Source: Noviherbaspirillum sp. UKPF54
GTDB lineage: Bacteria > Pseudomonadota > Gammaproteobacteria > Burkholderiales > Burkholderiaceae_D
NCBI RefSeq assembly: GCF_007874125.1
Contig: NZ_CP040128.1
Location: 1,674,001-1,738,000 of the forward strand
Reading direction: 5' to 3'
Length of the DNA stretch: 64,000 bases
Part shown: piece after piece, positions 17,995 through 27,471 of the stretch
How positions within the stretch are numbered: position 1 is the stretch's first letter
How the letters are laid out: every line of letters begins with the position of its first letter
Program-made: the position numbers and the translations under genes
Notes under the pieces: generated by a model
The model's database searches: none
What the model was told of the DNA's origin: nothing
Seen by the model: only the letters and a program-made list of their open reading frames with translations

Positions 17995-19398
17995 CTATCG
18001 CGCCAATTCTGCGAGCCGACGGCAATCTGCCGCAAGGCTATGTTCATTGAGGTTGGTTACGCCAAGCAGCAACCCGCGCGGCTGGGGAGTTTCCACGTAC
18101 CATGGGGACAGTGGAACTGGCGCGAGGCCGAACTGTAGGGCGCGCAAAGCGACGTCAACGTCAGATACGGATTCACGAAGCCGGACCACAACAGCCATGC
18201 CTGCAGTCGCTTGGACCTTGATCGAGTCTAGCGCCTCCTGGTGCAAACAACGAAGCAGAGCCTCCCGTCGGGCGGCATAAAGCCGTTTCATGCGGCGCAG
18301 ATGGCGAAGGTAGTGTCCTTCGCGCAAAAAATCCGCCACTGCATACTGGATACTCGCAGCCGGGGCTGGCGCCAGGCAGGCGGCAAGGTCGCCAAACCGG
18401 CGTACCTGTTCCGATGGCACAACCAGGAATCCTAAGCGCAACGCCGGGCTGATGGTCTTGCTGAACGTACCGATATGCAGCACCCGTCCTCCCTGATCGA
18501 GCGATGCAAGTGCCGGAGCTGCCCTCCCTTCCAGCTGCAGCTCGCTTAAATAATCGTCCTCAATGATCCAGGCATCGTTCTGCCGGGCCCATGCAAGCAG
18601 TGCAAGCCGCCGAGCGAGTGACATCGTCATGCCAAGTGGCGCCTGCTGGCCTGGCGTCACGACTGCTAGGCCAGCTTCGGGAGCGGTCCGAAGGCCAGCG
18701 GCAACGTTCAACCCTTCGTCATCGACGGGGACGGCTGTTGGCGTCATGCCAGCCAGGCCAAGCGCAGTGCGTGTGAGCGGAAAGCCCGGATCCTCCATCC
18801 AAGCCGCCCTCCCCTCCAGTTCAAGTCCACGGATCGCAAGTCCGAGCGCCCCGGAGAAGCCTGCCGTTATCAGCACCTGGGAAGGGCTGCATCGAAGGCC
18901 GCGGGCTATACCCAAGTAGGCGGCGACTTCCTTCCGCAAATCGGGATCGCCGCGAGGATCCGGATACCCCACAGGGGCCGCAGCGGCGCGCCGGGCCGCC
19001 CGGGCCACGATGCGCGACCACAACTTGTACGGGAACTCATCTTGGGCGGGGACGCCCATTTGAAACGCCAATGGCACGGCCCCGAAATCATGGAAAAGAT
19101 CCGGCATTGGCGGCGCCTCGGGCGACCAACTGGATGCGGGGGACACGGTGGGGCGCTCGGTTACGCGAGTGCCGGCGGCGCCAAGGCCCAACGCGAGTTG
19201 TTCGTCGACCAGGCGTTCGTAGGCCAAACGTACCGTGCCACGGGAGACGCCCAGCTGAGCCGCCAAATCCCGCCACGAAGGGAGCTTCGCATTGGCGGGA
19301 ATCTGCCCCGACTCGATCCCCTCTCGGATGGCCGCGTAAATCTGTGTGGCTAGGGGCGTCTTCTTGGCGTGGTCAAGGCCGATAGGAAGAGAAGTCAT
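17995..19398 (-). CDS. MocR-type GntR/aminotransferase transcriptional regulator
   Basis: A 467-residue fusion. The N-terminal GntR winged helix (LPSWRDLAAQLGVSRGTVRLAYE) is joined by a linker to a fold-type I aminotransferase-like domain. The PLP-binding lysine lies in GTFSKTISPALRLG. MocR proteins use PLP or a derived imine as effector and usually regulate an adjacent gene. The divergent neighbour at 19600 is the likely target; the 200-base gap contains hairpin and repeat elements. The effector is unknown. Confidence 0.9.
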   Translation of the reverse strand: MTSLPIGLDHAKKTPLATQIYAAIREGIESGQIPANAKLPSWRDLAAQLGVSRGTVRLAYERLVDEQLALGLGAAGTRVTERPTVSPASSWSPEAPPMPDLFHDFGAVPLAFQMGVPAQDEFPYKLWSRIVARAARRAAAAPVGYPDPRGDPDLRKEVAAYLGIARGLRCSPSQVLITAGFSGALGLAIRGLELEGRAAWMEDPGFPLTRTALGLAGMTPTAVPVDDEGLNVAAGLRTAPEAGLAVVTPGQQAPLGMTMSLARRLALLAWARQNDAWIIEDDYLSELQLEGRAAPALASLDQGGRVLHIGTFSKTISPALRLGFLVVPSEQVRRFGDLAACLAPAPAASIQYAVADFLREGHYLRHLRRMKRLYAARREALLRCLHQEALDSIKVQATAGMAVVVRLRESVSDVDVALRALQFGLAPVPLSPWYVETPQPRGLLLGVTNLNEHSLAADCRRLAELAR

Positions 19399-19528
19399 TG
19401 CTCATGGTACATTGAAATTCACCAATCTTGGCACTGTTTTTTAACCACCTGAGAGTGCATTGTTCTCCTGCGGCTGGAGCCGTTCGGACTCAACTTCAAG
19501 CCGCCAACGACGCTATACACGTTAACCG

Positions 19529-19549
19529 CTGCGCCCCAGATGGGCGCAG
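19529..19549. promoter_or_regulatory. Perfect 8-bp inverted repeat upstream of the AhpD-like gene
   Basis: CTGCGCCC-CAGAT-GGGCGCAG. The flanking ACCG and CGGT extend the symmetry after a one-base slip. It lies 50 bases before the ATG at 19600 and has no T-run, so it is more likely an operator or leader hairpin than a terminator. Confidence 0.45.
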
Positions 19550-19599
19550 TCGGTACCATTGTTCGGCCGCACGCCGGCTTTTTTATCAGGAGATACCAA

Positions 19600-20049
19600 A
19601 TGCAACGCATGGATTACAACGCTGCCACACCGGCCGGCGTAAAGGCACTCGGCGGGGTTTACAGCCACATTCTGCAAAGCGGGTTGCCCAAAGTATTGGT
19701 AGACCTCGTCTATCTTCGCGTATCGCAGATCAACGGCTGCGCCTACTGCATCGATATGCATTCGCGCGACCTGTTGAATGAGGGCGTCGCAGTCGAGAAA
19801 CTCGTGCTGGTTCCGGCTTGGCGCGAGGGCGGCACATTGTTCGACGCCGCCGAGCGTGCCGCGCTTGCCTGGGCAGAGACGGTGACACGCGTTGCCGAAA
19901 CAGGTGTGCCGGACGCCGACTATGAAGCCGCCGCAGCCGTATTCGGCAAAAAACAGCTCGCAGACCTTACGATCGCGATCGGTCTCATGAACGCCTACAA
20001 CCGGATGGCAATCAGCTTTCGTGCCACGCCGGCCGCGGCCATCCGGTAA
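19600..20049 (+). CDS. Carboxymuconolactone decarboxylase / AhpD-like alkylhydroperoxidase-core protein
   Basis: A 149-residue protein of the CMD/AhpD superfamily. The redox motif is intact: NGCAYCIDMHSRD, with CxxC and the downstream histidine typical of alkylhydroperoxidase-core proteins. ATG 19600 is preceded by an AGGAGA site. It lies divergent from a MocR regulator and upstream of an HD hydrolase gene, so regulation by that MocR is likely. It probably acts as a thiol-dependent peroxidase or related reductase. Confidence 0.88.
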   Translation: MQRMDYNAATPAGVKALGGVYSHILQSGLPKVLVDLVYLRVSQINGCAYCIDMHSRDLLNEGVAVEKLVLVPAWREGGTLFDAAERAALAWAETVTRVAETGVPDADYEAAAAVFGKKQLADLTIAIGLMNAYNRMAISFRATPAAAIR

Positions 20050-20078
20050 TCGTTCGGCGCCATTTGAAGGATAACATC

Positions 20079-20723
20079 GTGACAAATACCGACATCTTTG
20101 GTGTAAAGATTCCAGATAGCAGTCTTGCACGCGAAATAACGCAACTCATTCGCGACACCGAGAGCGATATGCTGTTCCAGCATTCCACGCGGGTTTATTT
20201 TTGGGGTGCCTTGGCTGGAAAACGGCAGGGCCTGACGTTTGATCCGGAACTGCTTTATGCCGCGGCCATGTTCCACGATATCGGCATCACGCACACCTAC
20301 CACGAAAGCCAACGACGCTTCGAAGTGGATGGTGCAAACGCCGCACGCGATTTTCTGCGGGGGCATGGGATCTCCGAGGGAGATATCGAGAAAGTTTGGC
20401 TTGCTATCGCCCTCCACACGACGCCGGGCATTCCCGAACATATGCATCCGGAGGTCTTCTTAGTGCAGGCTGGAGCCGGAATGGACATGACGGGTCGCAA
20501 CTATGATCACTTCACGGATGAAGAGCGCCAGGCCGTGATTGCCGCATATCCACGTAGCCACGACTTCGGGCATGAGGTCATCGAAACGTTCTATCAGGGA
20601 TTGAAGCATCGGCCTGATAGCACATTCGGCACGTTCAATGATGATTTTCTCGCATTCAAAGACGCTGACTTTCAGCGAGGAAATCTCTGTCGCATCATTT
20701 TAGGGTCGCGCTGGGAGGGTTAA
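20079..20723 (+). CDS. HD-domain metal-dependent hydrolase
   Basis: A 214-residue protein with an HD domain: a histidine in the QHSTRVYFWG helix, the HD pair in AAMFHDIGITHTY, and further histidines in IALHTTPGI. The pattern resembles small HD proteins near the cyanamide hydratase group. The start is taken as GTG 20079, behind AAGGA; TTG 20064 lies inside the ribosome site. It follows the AhpD-like gene by 29 bases and is probably cotranscribed. The substrate is unknown. Confidence 0.8.
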   Translation: MTNTDIFGVKIPDSSLAREITQLIRDTESDMLFQHSTRVYFWGALAGKRQGLTFDPELLYAAAMFHDIGITHTYHESQRRFEVDGANAARDFLRGHGISEGDIEKVWLAIALHTTPGIPEHMHPEVFLVQAGAGMDMTGRNYDHFTDEERQAVIAAYPRSHDFGHEVIETFYQGLKHRPDSTFGTFNDDFLAFKDADFQRGNLCRIILGSRWEG

Positions 20724-20751
20724 AGCGCACCTTCAAGCTGTTGGGGCGATC

Positions 20752-20994
20752 TCAAAAATGGTCTGCGTACATGTGCTCGTGCGTCGCGAACCATTCCGGC
20801 CTCGGGCCGCGTACGCGTGTTCGCCAACTGGCTGGTGCAGCTGTTCCGCCACACCTGAACATTATTGCTTCGAGTCGGCCTTCGTGCGTGCAGATGGACG
20901 TAATGTCGGTCATCCGCACGCGACCGGGCTCTTCCGTTTCAAACTGCTGCTGGCGATTTGGTGCATTAACCGCACCGAATGCCAAGCGCGCCAT
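20752..20994 (-). CDS. Possible 80-residue hypothetical protein
   Basis: This open frame occupies most of an otherwise empty 296-base gap between the HD gene and the CoA-transferase gene. The protein is hydrophilic with many charged residues (FETEEPGRVRMTDI, EHMYADHF) and no membrane segment. A start at the internal ATG (MTDIT) would give 53 residues. No family is recognised, no clear ribosome site is visible, and the opposite strand is also open, so it could be spurious. Confidence 0.25.
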   Translation of the reverse strand: MARLAFGAVNAPNRQQQFETEEPGRVRMTDITSICTHEGRLEAIMFRCGGTAAPASWRTRVRGPRPEWFATHEHMYADHF

Positions 20995-21019
20995 TAATTT
21001 GCGTTCGTTGCAGGTGGAC

Positions 21020-22315
21020 TTATGCCAATTTCATTCGTTTCGCCTCTTCGCGAAGTTCATTCCGAAAATCCGGATGGGCGATGCCGATCAGCGCTTCGAC
21101 GCGCTGCTTGGCGGTCTTGCCCCGCAATTGGGCCACTCCATACTCGGTGACCACGTAATTGACATCATTCTTGCCGGTCGTTACATGGGTGCCAGGAGTT
21201 AGCGTGGGCACAATGCGGGAGATGGTATTGTCCTTGGCCGTAGACGGCAGGACGATGAAGGACTTGCCGCCCTTCGAATAATTGGCAGCACGAACAAAAT
21301 CGGCCTGCCCGCCGGTGCCCGAGTACGGAGTGAAGCCAAGGCTCTCGGAGCCGCACTGGCCGATCAGGTCCACTTGCATTGTGGCGTTGATGGTAATGAG
21401 GTTATCGTTCTGCCCGGCCAAGTAGGGATTGTTGATAAAGTCCACCGGATGCATTTCGAAGGCCGGGTTGCGGTGCATGAACTGGTAAAGTTTCTTGGAG
21501 CCCAGAGCGAAGGTAGCCAGTATTTTGCCCGGGTGATAATTCTTCCGGCGGTTCGTGACGGCGCCGGATTCCACCAGCGTCATGATGCCGTCCCCGATCA
21601 TCTCGGTATGGACGCCGAGGTCCTGTTTGCCGGTTAGCTGCATCACCACTGCATCGGGAATGGCGCCGTAACCGATTTGCAGGGTCGCTCCATCCGGAAT
21701 CAAGTCGGCGACATACTTGCCGATAGCTTCCTGCACCGGTCCGATCTTGGGCAATCCGACTTCCAAGAGCGGCTCTTCGCTTTCGATCAGGCCGGCGACC
21801 TGGGAAATATGGACATGGCAATCGCCGTTGGCGAACGGTACGTTGGGATTAACTTCCAACACCACGGCCCGGGCCTTGCGGATGGCGGCCATCGTGTAAT
21901 CGGCCGCCAGGCTCAGAGAGAAATAGCCATGTTCGTCCATCGGCGAGGCCATGCTGAACACCACGTCGGCCGGCAGGTAGCCACGGTCCAGCAGCGTCGG
22001 CAATTCGGAGAAATAGGCCGGAACGAAGTCAATCCAGCCATCCTGGCAGCCCGGTCGGGAGGGCCCGCCGAGGAAGTAAGCCAGATGGCGCACATGTTCC
22101 GAGGTGTCACAGTCAAAATAGCCATATTTACGTAGCGGCAGGATTTGCGCGACCTGCACATCGCGGAAATCGCGGCGCTGTTCCGATAGCGCGGTCAGCA
22201 AGGCTGGAGGCTCCCCGACTCCGGTCGGCACGACGATTGTGTCGCCGTTTTGGACAATGCGCAGGGCGTCAGCGGCTGTCATCCGCTTTTGCTGATAGAG
22301 AGAATGAAAATCCAT
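21020..22315 (-). CDS. Acetyl-CoA hydrolase/transferase family CoA-transferase
   Basis: A 431-residue protein of the acetyl-CoA hydrolase/4-hydroxybutyrate CoA-transferase family. The two lobes are visible, with DGATLQIGYGAIPDAV marking the second. The catalytic glutamate is likely in the downstream half, where MVNYV-type family segments become VNYVVTEYGVAQLRGK. It is the last gene of a beta-oxidation-type operon, where it would move CoA between an acyl-CoA product and a free acid. Exact substrates are unknown. Confidence 0.85.
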   Translation of the reverse strand: MDFHSLYQQKRMTAADALRIVQNGDTIVVPTGVGEPPALLTALSEQRRDFRDVQVAQILPLRKYGYFDCDTSEHVRHLAYFLGGPSRPGCQDGWIDFVPAYFSELPTLLDRGYLPADVVFSMASPMDEHGYFSLSLAADYTMAAIRKARAVVLEVNPNVPFANGDCHVHISQVAGLIESEEPLLEVGLPKIGPVQEAIGKYVADLIPDGATLQIGYGAIPDAVVMQLTGKQDLGVHTEMIGDGIMTLVESGAVTNRRKNYHPGKILATFALGSKKLYQFMHRNPAFEMHPVDFINNPYLAGQNDNLITINATMQVDLIGQCGSESLGFTPYSGTGGQADFVRAANYSKGGKSFIVLPSTAKDNTISRIVPTLTPGTHVTTGKNDVNYVVTEYGVAQLRGKTAKQRVEALIGIAHPDFRNELREEAKRMKLA

Positions 22316-22336
22316 TACTGTGTCACCTCGTTGGGC

Positions 22337-23113
22337 TTAGTTATTTTTGAATGACGGCTGCCGCTTTTCCAGGAATGCCTGCATGCCCTCCTTTTGGTCT
22401 TCCAGTGCAAAGGCGGCGTGAAAAAACCTGCGTTCGAAGACGAGCCCTTCGTTCAGGCTGCTCTCGAACGCGCGATTGACGGACTCCTTGATCATCATCG
22501 CAACCGGCAGGGAAAAGCCGGCAATGACCTGGGCCGCCTTCAGGGTCTCCTCCAGCAAGAGTTCGGGCGGATAGATACGGGCGACCAGGCCGGCTTTCTC
22601 GGCCTCGGCCGCATCCATGAAGCGGCCGGTCAGGCAGAGATCCATGGCCTTGGACTTGCCCACCGCGCGCGGCAGGCGCTGGGTTCCTCCAGCGCCGGGC
22701 AAGGTGCCCAGTTTGATTTCTGGCTGGCCGAATTTGGCGTTTTCGGAAGCGAAAATCATGTCGCACATCATTGCCATTTCACAGCCGCCGCCCAGCGCGA
22801 AGCTGGCAACCGCGGCGATGACAGGTTTGCGGCAAGTCTTGAGCCGCTCCCAGTTGCGCGTAATGTAGTCGCCCTTGTAGGCGTCCATGTAGCTGAAGCC
22901 GGCCATGGCAGCGATATCGGCGCCCGCGGCGAAGGCCTTGTCCGAGCCGGTGATGACGATGCAGCCGATATTTTCGTCAGCCTCGAACTCGTCCAGTGCG
23001 CGCCCCAGTTCGTCGACCAGCGCATCGTTAAGGGCGTTCATCTGCTTGGGGCGGTTCAGGGTCACAAGGCCCACCTTGCCGCGGGTCTCGACCAGGATAT
23101 TTTCGTAAGTCAT
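22337..23113 (-). CDS. Enoyl-CoA hydratase
   Basis: A 258-residue crotonase-fold protein. It shows the oxyanion-hole segments AAGADIAAM and [10 protein letters not shown], the catalytic-glutamate region [19 protein letters not shown], and a C-terminal helix typical of hydratases of about 257 residues. It hydrates trans-2-enoyl-CoA to 3-hydroxyacyl-CoA. It lies between the acyl-CoA dehydrogenase and CoA-transferase genes with short gaps. The start ATG 23113 is fixed by homology (MTYENILVE); the frame runs far upstream without a coding signal. Confidence 0.92.
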   Translation of the reverse strand: MTYENILVETRGKVGLVTLNRPKQMNALNDALVDELGRALDEFEADENIGCIVITGSDKAFAAGADIAAMAGFSYMDAYKGDYITRNWERLKTCRKPVIAAVASFALGGGCEMAMMCDMIFASENAKFGQPEIKLGTLPGAGGTQRLPRAVGKSKAMDLCLTGRFMDAAEAEKAGLVARIYPPELLLEETLKAAQVIAGFSLPVAMMIKESVNRAFESSLNEGLVFERRFFHAAFALEDQKEGMQAFLEKRQPSFKNN

Positions 23114-23121
23114 GCGCTGCC

Positions 23122-24255
23122 TCACTGAACCAGAGCGCGGCCGATGACCAGCCGCTGTATGTCGTTGGCACCTTCGTAGATCTGGCATACCCGGACATCG
23201 CGATAGATCCGCTCGACCGGGAAATCGCTGACATAACCGTAGCCGCCGTGGATCTGGATAGCGTCCGAGCAAATCTTCTCGGCGGCTTCGGAAGCAAACA
23301 TCTTGGCCATCGAGGCTTCCTTGAGGCAGGACTTGCCGGCATCCTTGAGCGTGGCGGCGCGCCACACCATCAGGCGCGCGGCGTCGAGTTGCGTTGCCAT
23401 GTCGGCCAGGCGGAAGCTCACCGCCTGGTGCTCGATGATGGGCTTGCCGAAGGTTTCGCGTTCCTGCGCGTACTTGAGCGCGGCTTCGAAGGCGGCGCGC
23501 GCCATGCCGACCGATTGCGCCGCGATGCCGATACGGCCGGCTTCCAGGTTGGACAAGGCGATCTTGTAGCCGTCGCCTTCTGCGCCCATCATGGCGGTGG
23601 CCGGTACCCGGCAATTGTCGAAGATGATCTGGGCAGTATCGGAAGCCTTCTGCCCCATTTTTTCCTCGATGCGGGCCACGACATATCCCGGCGTCGCGGT
23701 CGGCACCAGGAAGCAGGAGATGCCCTTCTTGCCGGCGGTCTTGTCGGTGACTGCGAATACGATGGCGACGTCGGCGTGCTTGCCGGTGGTAATGAATTGC
23801 TTGACGCCGTTCAGGACCCAGGTATCGCCGTCGCGCACCGCCGTGGTCTTGAGCGCCGAGGCATCCGAGCCGACGTGCGGCTCGGTCAGGCAAAAGCAGC
23901 CGAGCTTGCTGCCGCGCGCCAGAGGCTTGAGCCATTCTTCCTTCTGCGCGTCGGAGCCATACTTGAACGTGATGCCGCAGGCCAGCGAGTTCTGGACGCT
24001 GACGATGGTCGAGGTGGCGCCATCGCCGGCCGCGATTTCCTCCAGCGTCAGAACCAGGCTCATATAGTCCATGCCGGCGCCGCCCCACTCTTCCGGCACG
24101 ACCATGCCGAGCGCGCCGAGTTCGCCCAGTTCCTTCAATGCCTGGGCCGGGAAGGTGTGGTTGCGGTCCCACTCGGGGGAGTTAGGCGCGAGGCGCGCCT
24201 GAGCGAAGGCGCGCATGGAGTCGCGGATCATTTCCTGTTCTTGCGTCAAAATCAT
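23122..24255 (-). CDS. Acyl-CoA dehydrogenase (short/branched-chain type)
   Basis: A 377-residue flavoprotein. Features are the FAD-binding [14 protein letters not shown], the KQFITTG segment, the RETFGKPI region, and the catalytic base glutamate in YEGANDIQR near the C-terminus, as in short-chain acyl-CoA dehydrogenases. It oxidises an acyl-CoA to the 2-enoyl-CoA, passing electrons to electron-transfer flavoprotein. The start ATG 24255 is chosen for its GAGGAG six bases upstream. It sits between thiolase and hydratase genes. Confidence 0.92.
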   Translation of the reverse strand: MILTQEQEMIRDSMRAFAQARLAPNSPEWDRNHTFPAQALKELGELGALGMVVPEEWGGAGMDYMSLVLTLEEIAAGDGATSTIVSVQNSLACGITFKYGSDAQKEEWLKPLARGSKLGCFCLTEPHVGSDASALKTTAVRDGDTWVLNGVKQFITTGKHADVAIVFAVTDKTAGKKGISCFLVPTATPGYVVARIEEKMGQKASDTAQIIFDNCRVPATAMMGAEGDGYKIALSNLEAGRIGIAAQSVGMARAAFEAALKYAQERETFGKPIIEHQAVSFRLADMATQLDAARLMVWRAATLKDAGKSCLKEASMAKMFASEAAEKICSDAIQIHGGYGYVSDFPVERIYRDVRVCQIYEGANDIQRLVIGRALVQ

Positions 24256-24265
24256 CACATACTCC

Positions 24266-25453
24266 TCAAAGCATTTCGATGGCCATCGCGGTCGCTTCGC
24301 CGCCGCCGATGCAAAGGCTTGCAATACCGCGCTTGCCGCCAGTCTTGCGCAGCGCGCCGATCAGGGTGACAAGGATGCGCGCGCCCGAAGCGCCGATCGG
24401 GTGGCCCAAGGCGCACGCGCCGCCGTGGATGTTCACCTTGCTGTGGTCGAGGTCCAGGTCGCGCATGGCAGCCATCGCGACGACGGCGAAGGCTTCATTG
24501 ATTTCCCAGAGGTCGACCTCGCCTGGCGACCATCCGGCCTTGGCCAGCACCTTTTGCATTGCGCCGACCGGAGCCGTCGGGAACAGCCTCGGCTCATGGG
24601 CATGGTTGCTGTGGCCGACGATGACGGCGACCGGCTTGACGCCCAGCTTCTCGGCGGTGGAACGGCGCATCATCACGAGCGCGGCGGCGCCATCGGAAAT
24701 GGAGCTCGAATTGGCTGCCGTTACCGTCCCATCCTTCTTGAAGGCGGGCTTGAGGCCGGGGATCTTTTCGATCTGGGCCTTGGGCGGTTGCTCGTCGTGC
24801 TCGATCACCACATCTCCCTTTTTACCGGAGACGGTGACTGGCGCAATTTCCCACGCAAACGCGCCGGTCTTGATGGCGTCCTGTGCGCGGGTCGTGGAAG
24901 CGATCGCATAGGCGTCCTGGTCGCCACGCGTGAAGCCATAGCTGCCGGCGCAGTCTTCGGCAAAGGTACCCATCAGGCGCCCCTTGTCGAAGTATGCATC
25001 CTCCAGCCCGTCGAAGAACATGTGGTCGAGGATCTGGCCGTGACCGAGGCGCATGCCGCCGCGTGCCTTCGGCAGAAAATAGGGAGCATTGGTCATCGAT
25101 TCCATGCCGCCCGCCACCACGATGTCGCTGGTGCCTGCGACTAGCACGTCGTGCGCCAGCATCGTGGCCTTCATGCCGGAGCCGCATACCTTGCTCACGG
25201 TGGAGCAGCCGACGGACAGCGGAAGTCCGGCGTTGATGGCGGCTTGGCGTGCGGGTGCCTGGCCGAGGCCGGCAGGCAGCACGCAGCCGAGGACAAGTTC
25301 TTGCACCTGGTTGCCGGCAATGCCGGCGCGCTCGACCGCTGCCTTTACGGCGACACCCGCGAGCTGCGGTGCAGTGAGGCTAGCAAAGTCACCCTGGAAA
25401 CCGCCGATGGGTGTACGGGCAACGGAAACAATGACGATCGGATCTTGCGACAT
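24266..25453 (-). CDS. Acetyl-CoA acetyltransferase (thiolase)
   Basis: A 395-residue thiolase. The acyl-accepting cysteine is in STVSKVCGSGMKA, the catalytic histidine in ALGHPIGASGARI, and the second cysteine in SLCIGGGEA. NEAFA is present. It cleaves 3-ketoacyl-CoA with CoA or condenses two acetyl-CoA. It is the second gene of the operon, 27 bases after the hydroxyacyl-CoA dehydrogenase gene. Chain-length preference is not visible. Confidence 0.92.
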   Translation of the reverse strand: MSQDPIVIVSVARTPIGGFQGDFASLTAPQLAGVAVKAAVERAGIAGNQVQELVLGCVLPAGLGQAPARQAAINAGLPLSVGCSTVSKVCGSGMKATMLAHDVLVAGTSDIVVAGGMESMTNAPYFLPKARGGMRLGHGQILDHMFFDGLEDAYFDKGRLMGTFAEDCAGSYGFTRGDQDAYAIASTTRAQDAIKTGAFAWEIAPVTVSGKKGDVVIEHDEQPPKAQIEKIPGLKPAFKKDGTVTAANSSSISDGAAALVMMRRSTAEKLGVKPVAVIVGHSNHAHEPRLFPTAPVGAMQKVLAKAGWSPGEVDLWEINEAFAVVAMAAMRDLDLDHSKVNIHGGACALGHPIGASGARILVTLIGALRKTGGKRGIASLCIGGGEATAMAIEML

Positions 25454-25480
25454 GGTTCGCTTTCTTGAAATGGATTGAAC

Positions 25481-26245
25481 TTACTTGGCCGCCATGCGGA
25501 TGGCGCCATCGAGGCGGATAACCTCGCCGTTCAGGTACTGATTAGCAAAAATGTGCTCTACTAACGCCGCGTATTCGGCCGGCTTGCCCATACGCGAGGG
25601 AAAGGGCACCATCTTGCCGAGCGATTCCTGCACCTCGGCAGGCATACCCATGAGCATGGGCGTTTCCATGATTCCGGGGGCGATCGTCATGACGCGAATG
25701 CCGGAACGCGCAAGCTCCCGGGCGATCGGGAGTGTCATGGCCACGACTCCGCCCTTTGACGCCGAATAGGCGGCTTGGCCTAGCTGGCCGTCGAAGGCCG
25801 CAACGGACGCCGTGTTGACGATGACGCCGCGTTCGCCATTGGCATCCGCTTCAGCGCTGCTCATGATTTCCGCCGCCAGGCGAAGCATGTTAAAAGTGCC
25901 TAAAAGATTGATGTTGATGGCGCGCGCGAAAGATTCGAGCTTGTGCGCGCCTTCCCGCCCCACCACCTTCTCGGCAGGAGCGATGCCTGCGCAATTCACC
26001 AAGCCGCGCAGCGGACCTAATTCCGTGGCGGCGGCGAAAGCGGCCTTGGCGCTGGCTTCGCTCGTGACGTCGGTCATGACGAAGCGGGCACCGGCGCCTA
26101 GGGCGTCGGCAATCGCCGATCCGGCTTCCTGGTTAACGTCCGCGAGGACGACCTTGCCGCCCTGCTCCACGATCATCCGGGCGGTGGCCGCCCCCAGGCC
26201 GGAACCGCCGCCGGTCACTACAAATACATTGTTCTTGATCTGCAT
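25481..26245 (-). CDS. 3-hydroxyacyl-CoA dehydrogenase, SDR (HSD10-like) type
   Basis: A 254-residue short-chain dehydrogenase with [10 protein letters not shown] at the NAD-binding turn, NCAG, and a serine plus YSASKGG (YxxxK) active site. The overall sequence ([29 protein letters not shown]) resembles type II 3-hydroxyacyl-CoA dehydrogenases such as HSD17B10, common in branched-chain acyl-CoA breakdown. It is the first gene of the five-gene operon and is divergent from an AraC regulator. Confidence 0.88.
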   Translation of the reverse strand: MQIKNNVFVVTGGGSGLGAATARMIVEQGGKVVLADVNQEAGSAIADALGAGARFVMTDVTSEASAKAAFAAATELGPLRGLVNCAGIAPAEKVVGREGAHKLESFARAININLLGTFNMLRLAAEIMSSAEADANGERGVIVNTASVAAFDGQLGQAAYSASKGGVVAMTLPIARELARSGIRVMTIAPGIMETPMLMGMPAEVQESLGKMVPFPSRMGKPAEYAALVEHIFANQYLNGEVIRLDGAIRMAAK

Positions 26246-26402
26246 AACTTGGTCTTCTCGTAAACAAGGCGCGGACGGCTTGCGCCGCCGGCGCGCGATT
26301 TAAATGCGGTAAAAGTCTATGGGCCTGCGCATGCTCGTACTAGATCAAAATCGCTCAATCCGGGTGGTAGAATTTGCCACTCATTGGTTTCGCGAATGCA
26401 AC

Positions 26403-27428
26403 ATGAGTCGCAGAGTTGAAAAAGGCACCATCGCGATTAGCTTCGTGTTCGAAGCGCTGGAGGTCATGCGCAGCCGCGGACTGGATTGCGAGCGGATGTT
26501 GATCAGAGCCGGCATCTCCCCTGAACTGCTGAATCTGCCTCACGCGCGGGTTTCCGCAAACCATTACGGCAAATTGTGGCACCTCATCGCCGATGCCCTG
26601 GACGACGAGTTCTTTGGCATGGATAGCCATGGCATGAAGACTGGCAGCTTCACCTTGCTGTGCCATAGCGTCATTCATGCCGACACCTTGGGGCGCGCAT
26701 TGCATCGCGCATTACGCTTCTTGCGCGTCGTCTTGGACGATATCGGAGCGGAGTTGGTCCGGGATGGGGATCTGGCCAGGATTATTGTGACCGAGCGGAT
26801 GACGGATCATGGCGCCGGGGAGCGGCCTCAGCGGGCTTTCGCTTACGGGACCTTTCTTCTCATCGTGTACGGGCTGGCCTGTTGGCTTGTAGGAAGACGC
26901 ATTCCTCTGCTATCCGCGGACTTTCGCTGCGCCGAGCCGTCATTCAGCGGGGAATGGCGGGTGCTGTTTTTACCCCAACTGCGGTTCAATCAACCTCGCA
27001 CCGAGATAAGCTTTTCGGCAAAATATCTGGATATGGCCACGATCCAGACCGAGCGAACGATGAAACAGTTTCTTCGGAACGCGCCGGCCAATTTTCTGGT
27101 GAAGTATAAAAACAGCGAGAGCTTGACTGCCCAGATTCGCCGGCATCTGCGGGAAGTCCAGCCTGCCGCCTGGCCGGATTGCGAGACGCTGGCCCGGCAG
27201 TTCCACACTTCCCAGTCCACCTTCAGGCGCCGCCTCGACAAGGAGGGCCAGTCTTACCGGGCAATCCTTGACGATTTGCGTCGAGATTTAGCGATCTCGC
27301 TATTGAGCAATTCCGACAAGCCGATTGCAGACATCGCTGCGGAATTGGGTTTTACGGAGGCAAGCACGTTCTACCGCGCATTCAGGAAATGGACGGGCGC
27401 GCGTCCTAGCGAGTATCGCTTCAGCTAG
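26403..27428 (+). CDS. AraC-family transcriptional regulator
   Basis: A protein of 341 residues from ATG 26403 (an upstream ATG at 26319 is in frame but poorly supported). The N-terminal half resembles the arabinose-binding-like domain of OruR/ArgR-type AraC proteins (LLCHSVIHADTLGRALHRALRF). The C-terminal double helix-turn-helix includes SNSDKPIADIAAELGF and ASTFYRAFRKWTGARPSEYR. It faces the beta-oxidation operon across 157 bases and is probably its activator. The effector is unknown. Confidence 0.88.
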   Translation: MSRRVEKGTIAISFVFEALEVMRSRGLDCERMLIRAGISPELLNLPHARVSANHYGKLWHLIADALDDEFFGMDSHGMKTGSFTLLCHSVIHADTLGRALHRALRFLRVVLDDIGAELVRDGDLARIIVTERMTDHGAGERPQRAFAYGTFLLIVYGLACWLVGRRIPLLSADFRCAEPSFSGEWRVLFLPQLRFNQPRTEISFSAKYLDMATIQTERTMKQFLRNAPANFLVKYKNSESLTAQIRRHLREVQPAAWPDCETLARQFHTSQSTFRRRLDKEGQSYRAILDDLRRDLAISLLSNSDKPIADIAAELGFTEASTFYRAFRKWTGARPSEYRFS

Positions 27429-27471
27429 GCGTGCAGACGAACCGCTTCCGAATAAATTTCAGTGGTTCAGA

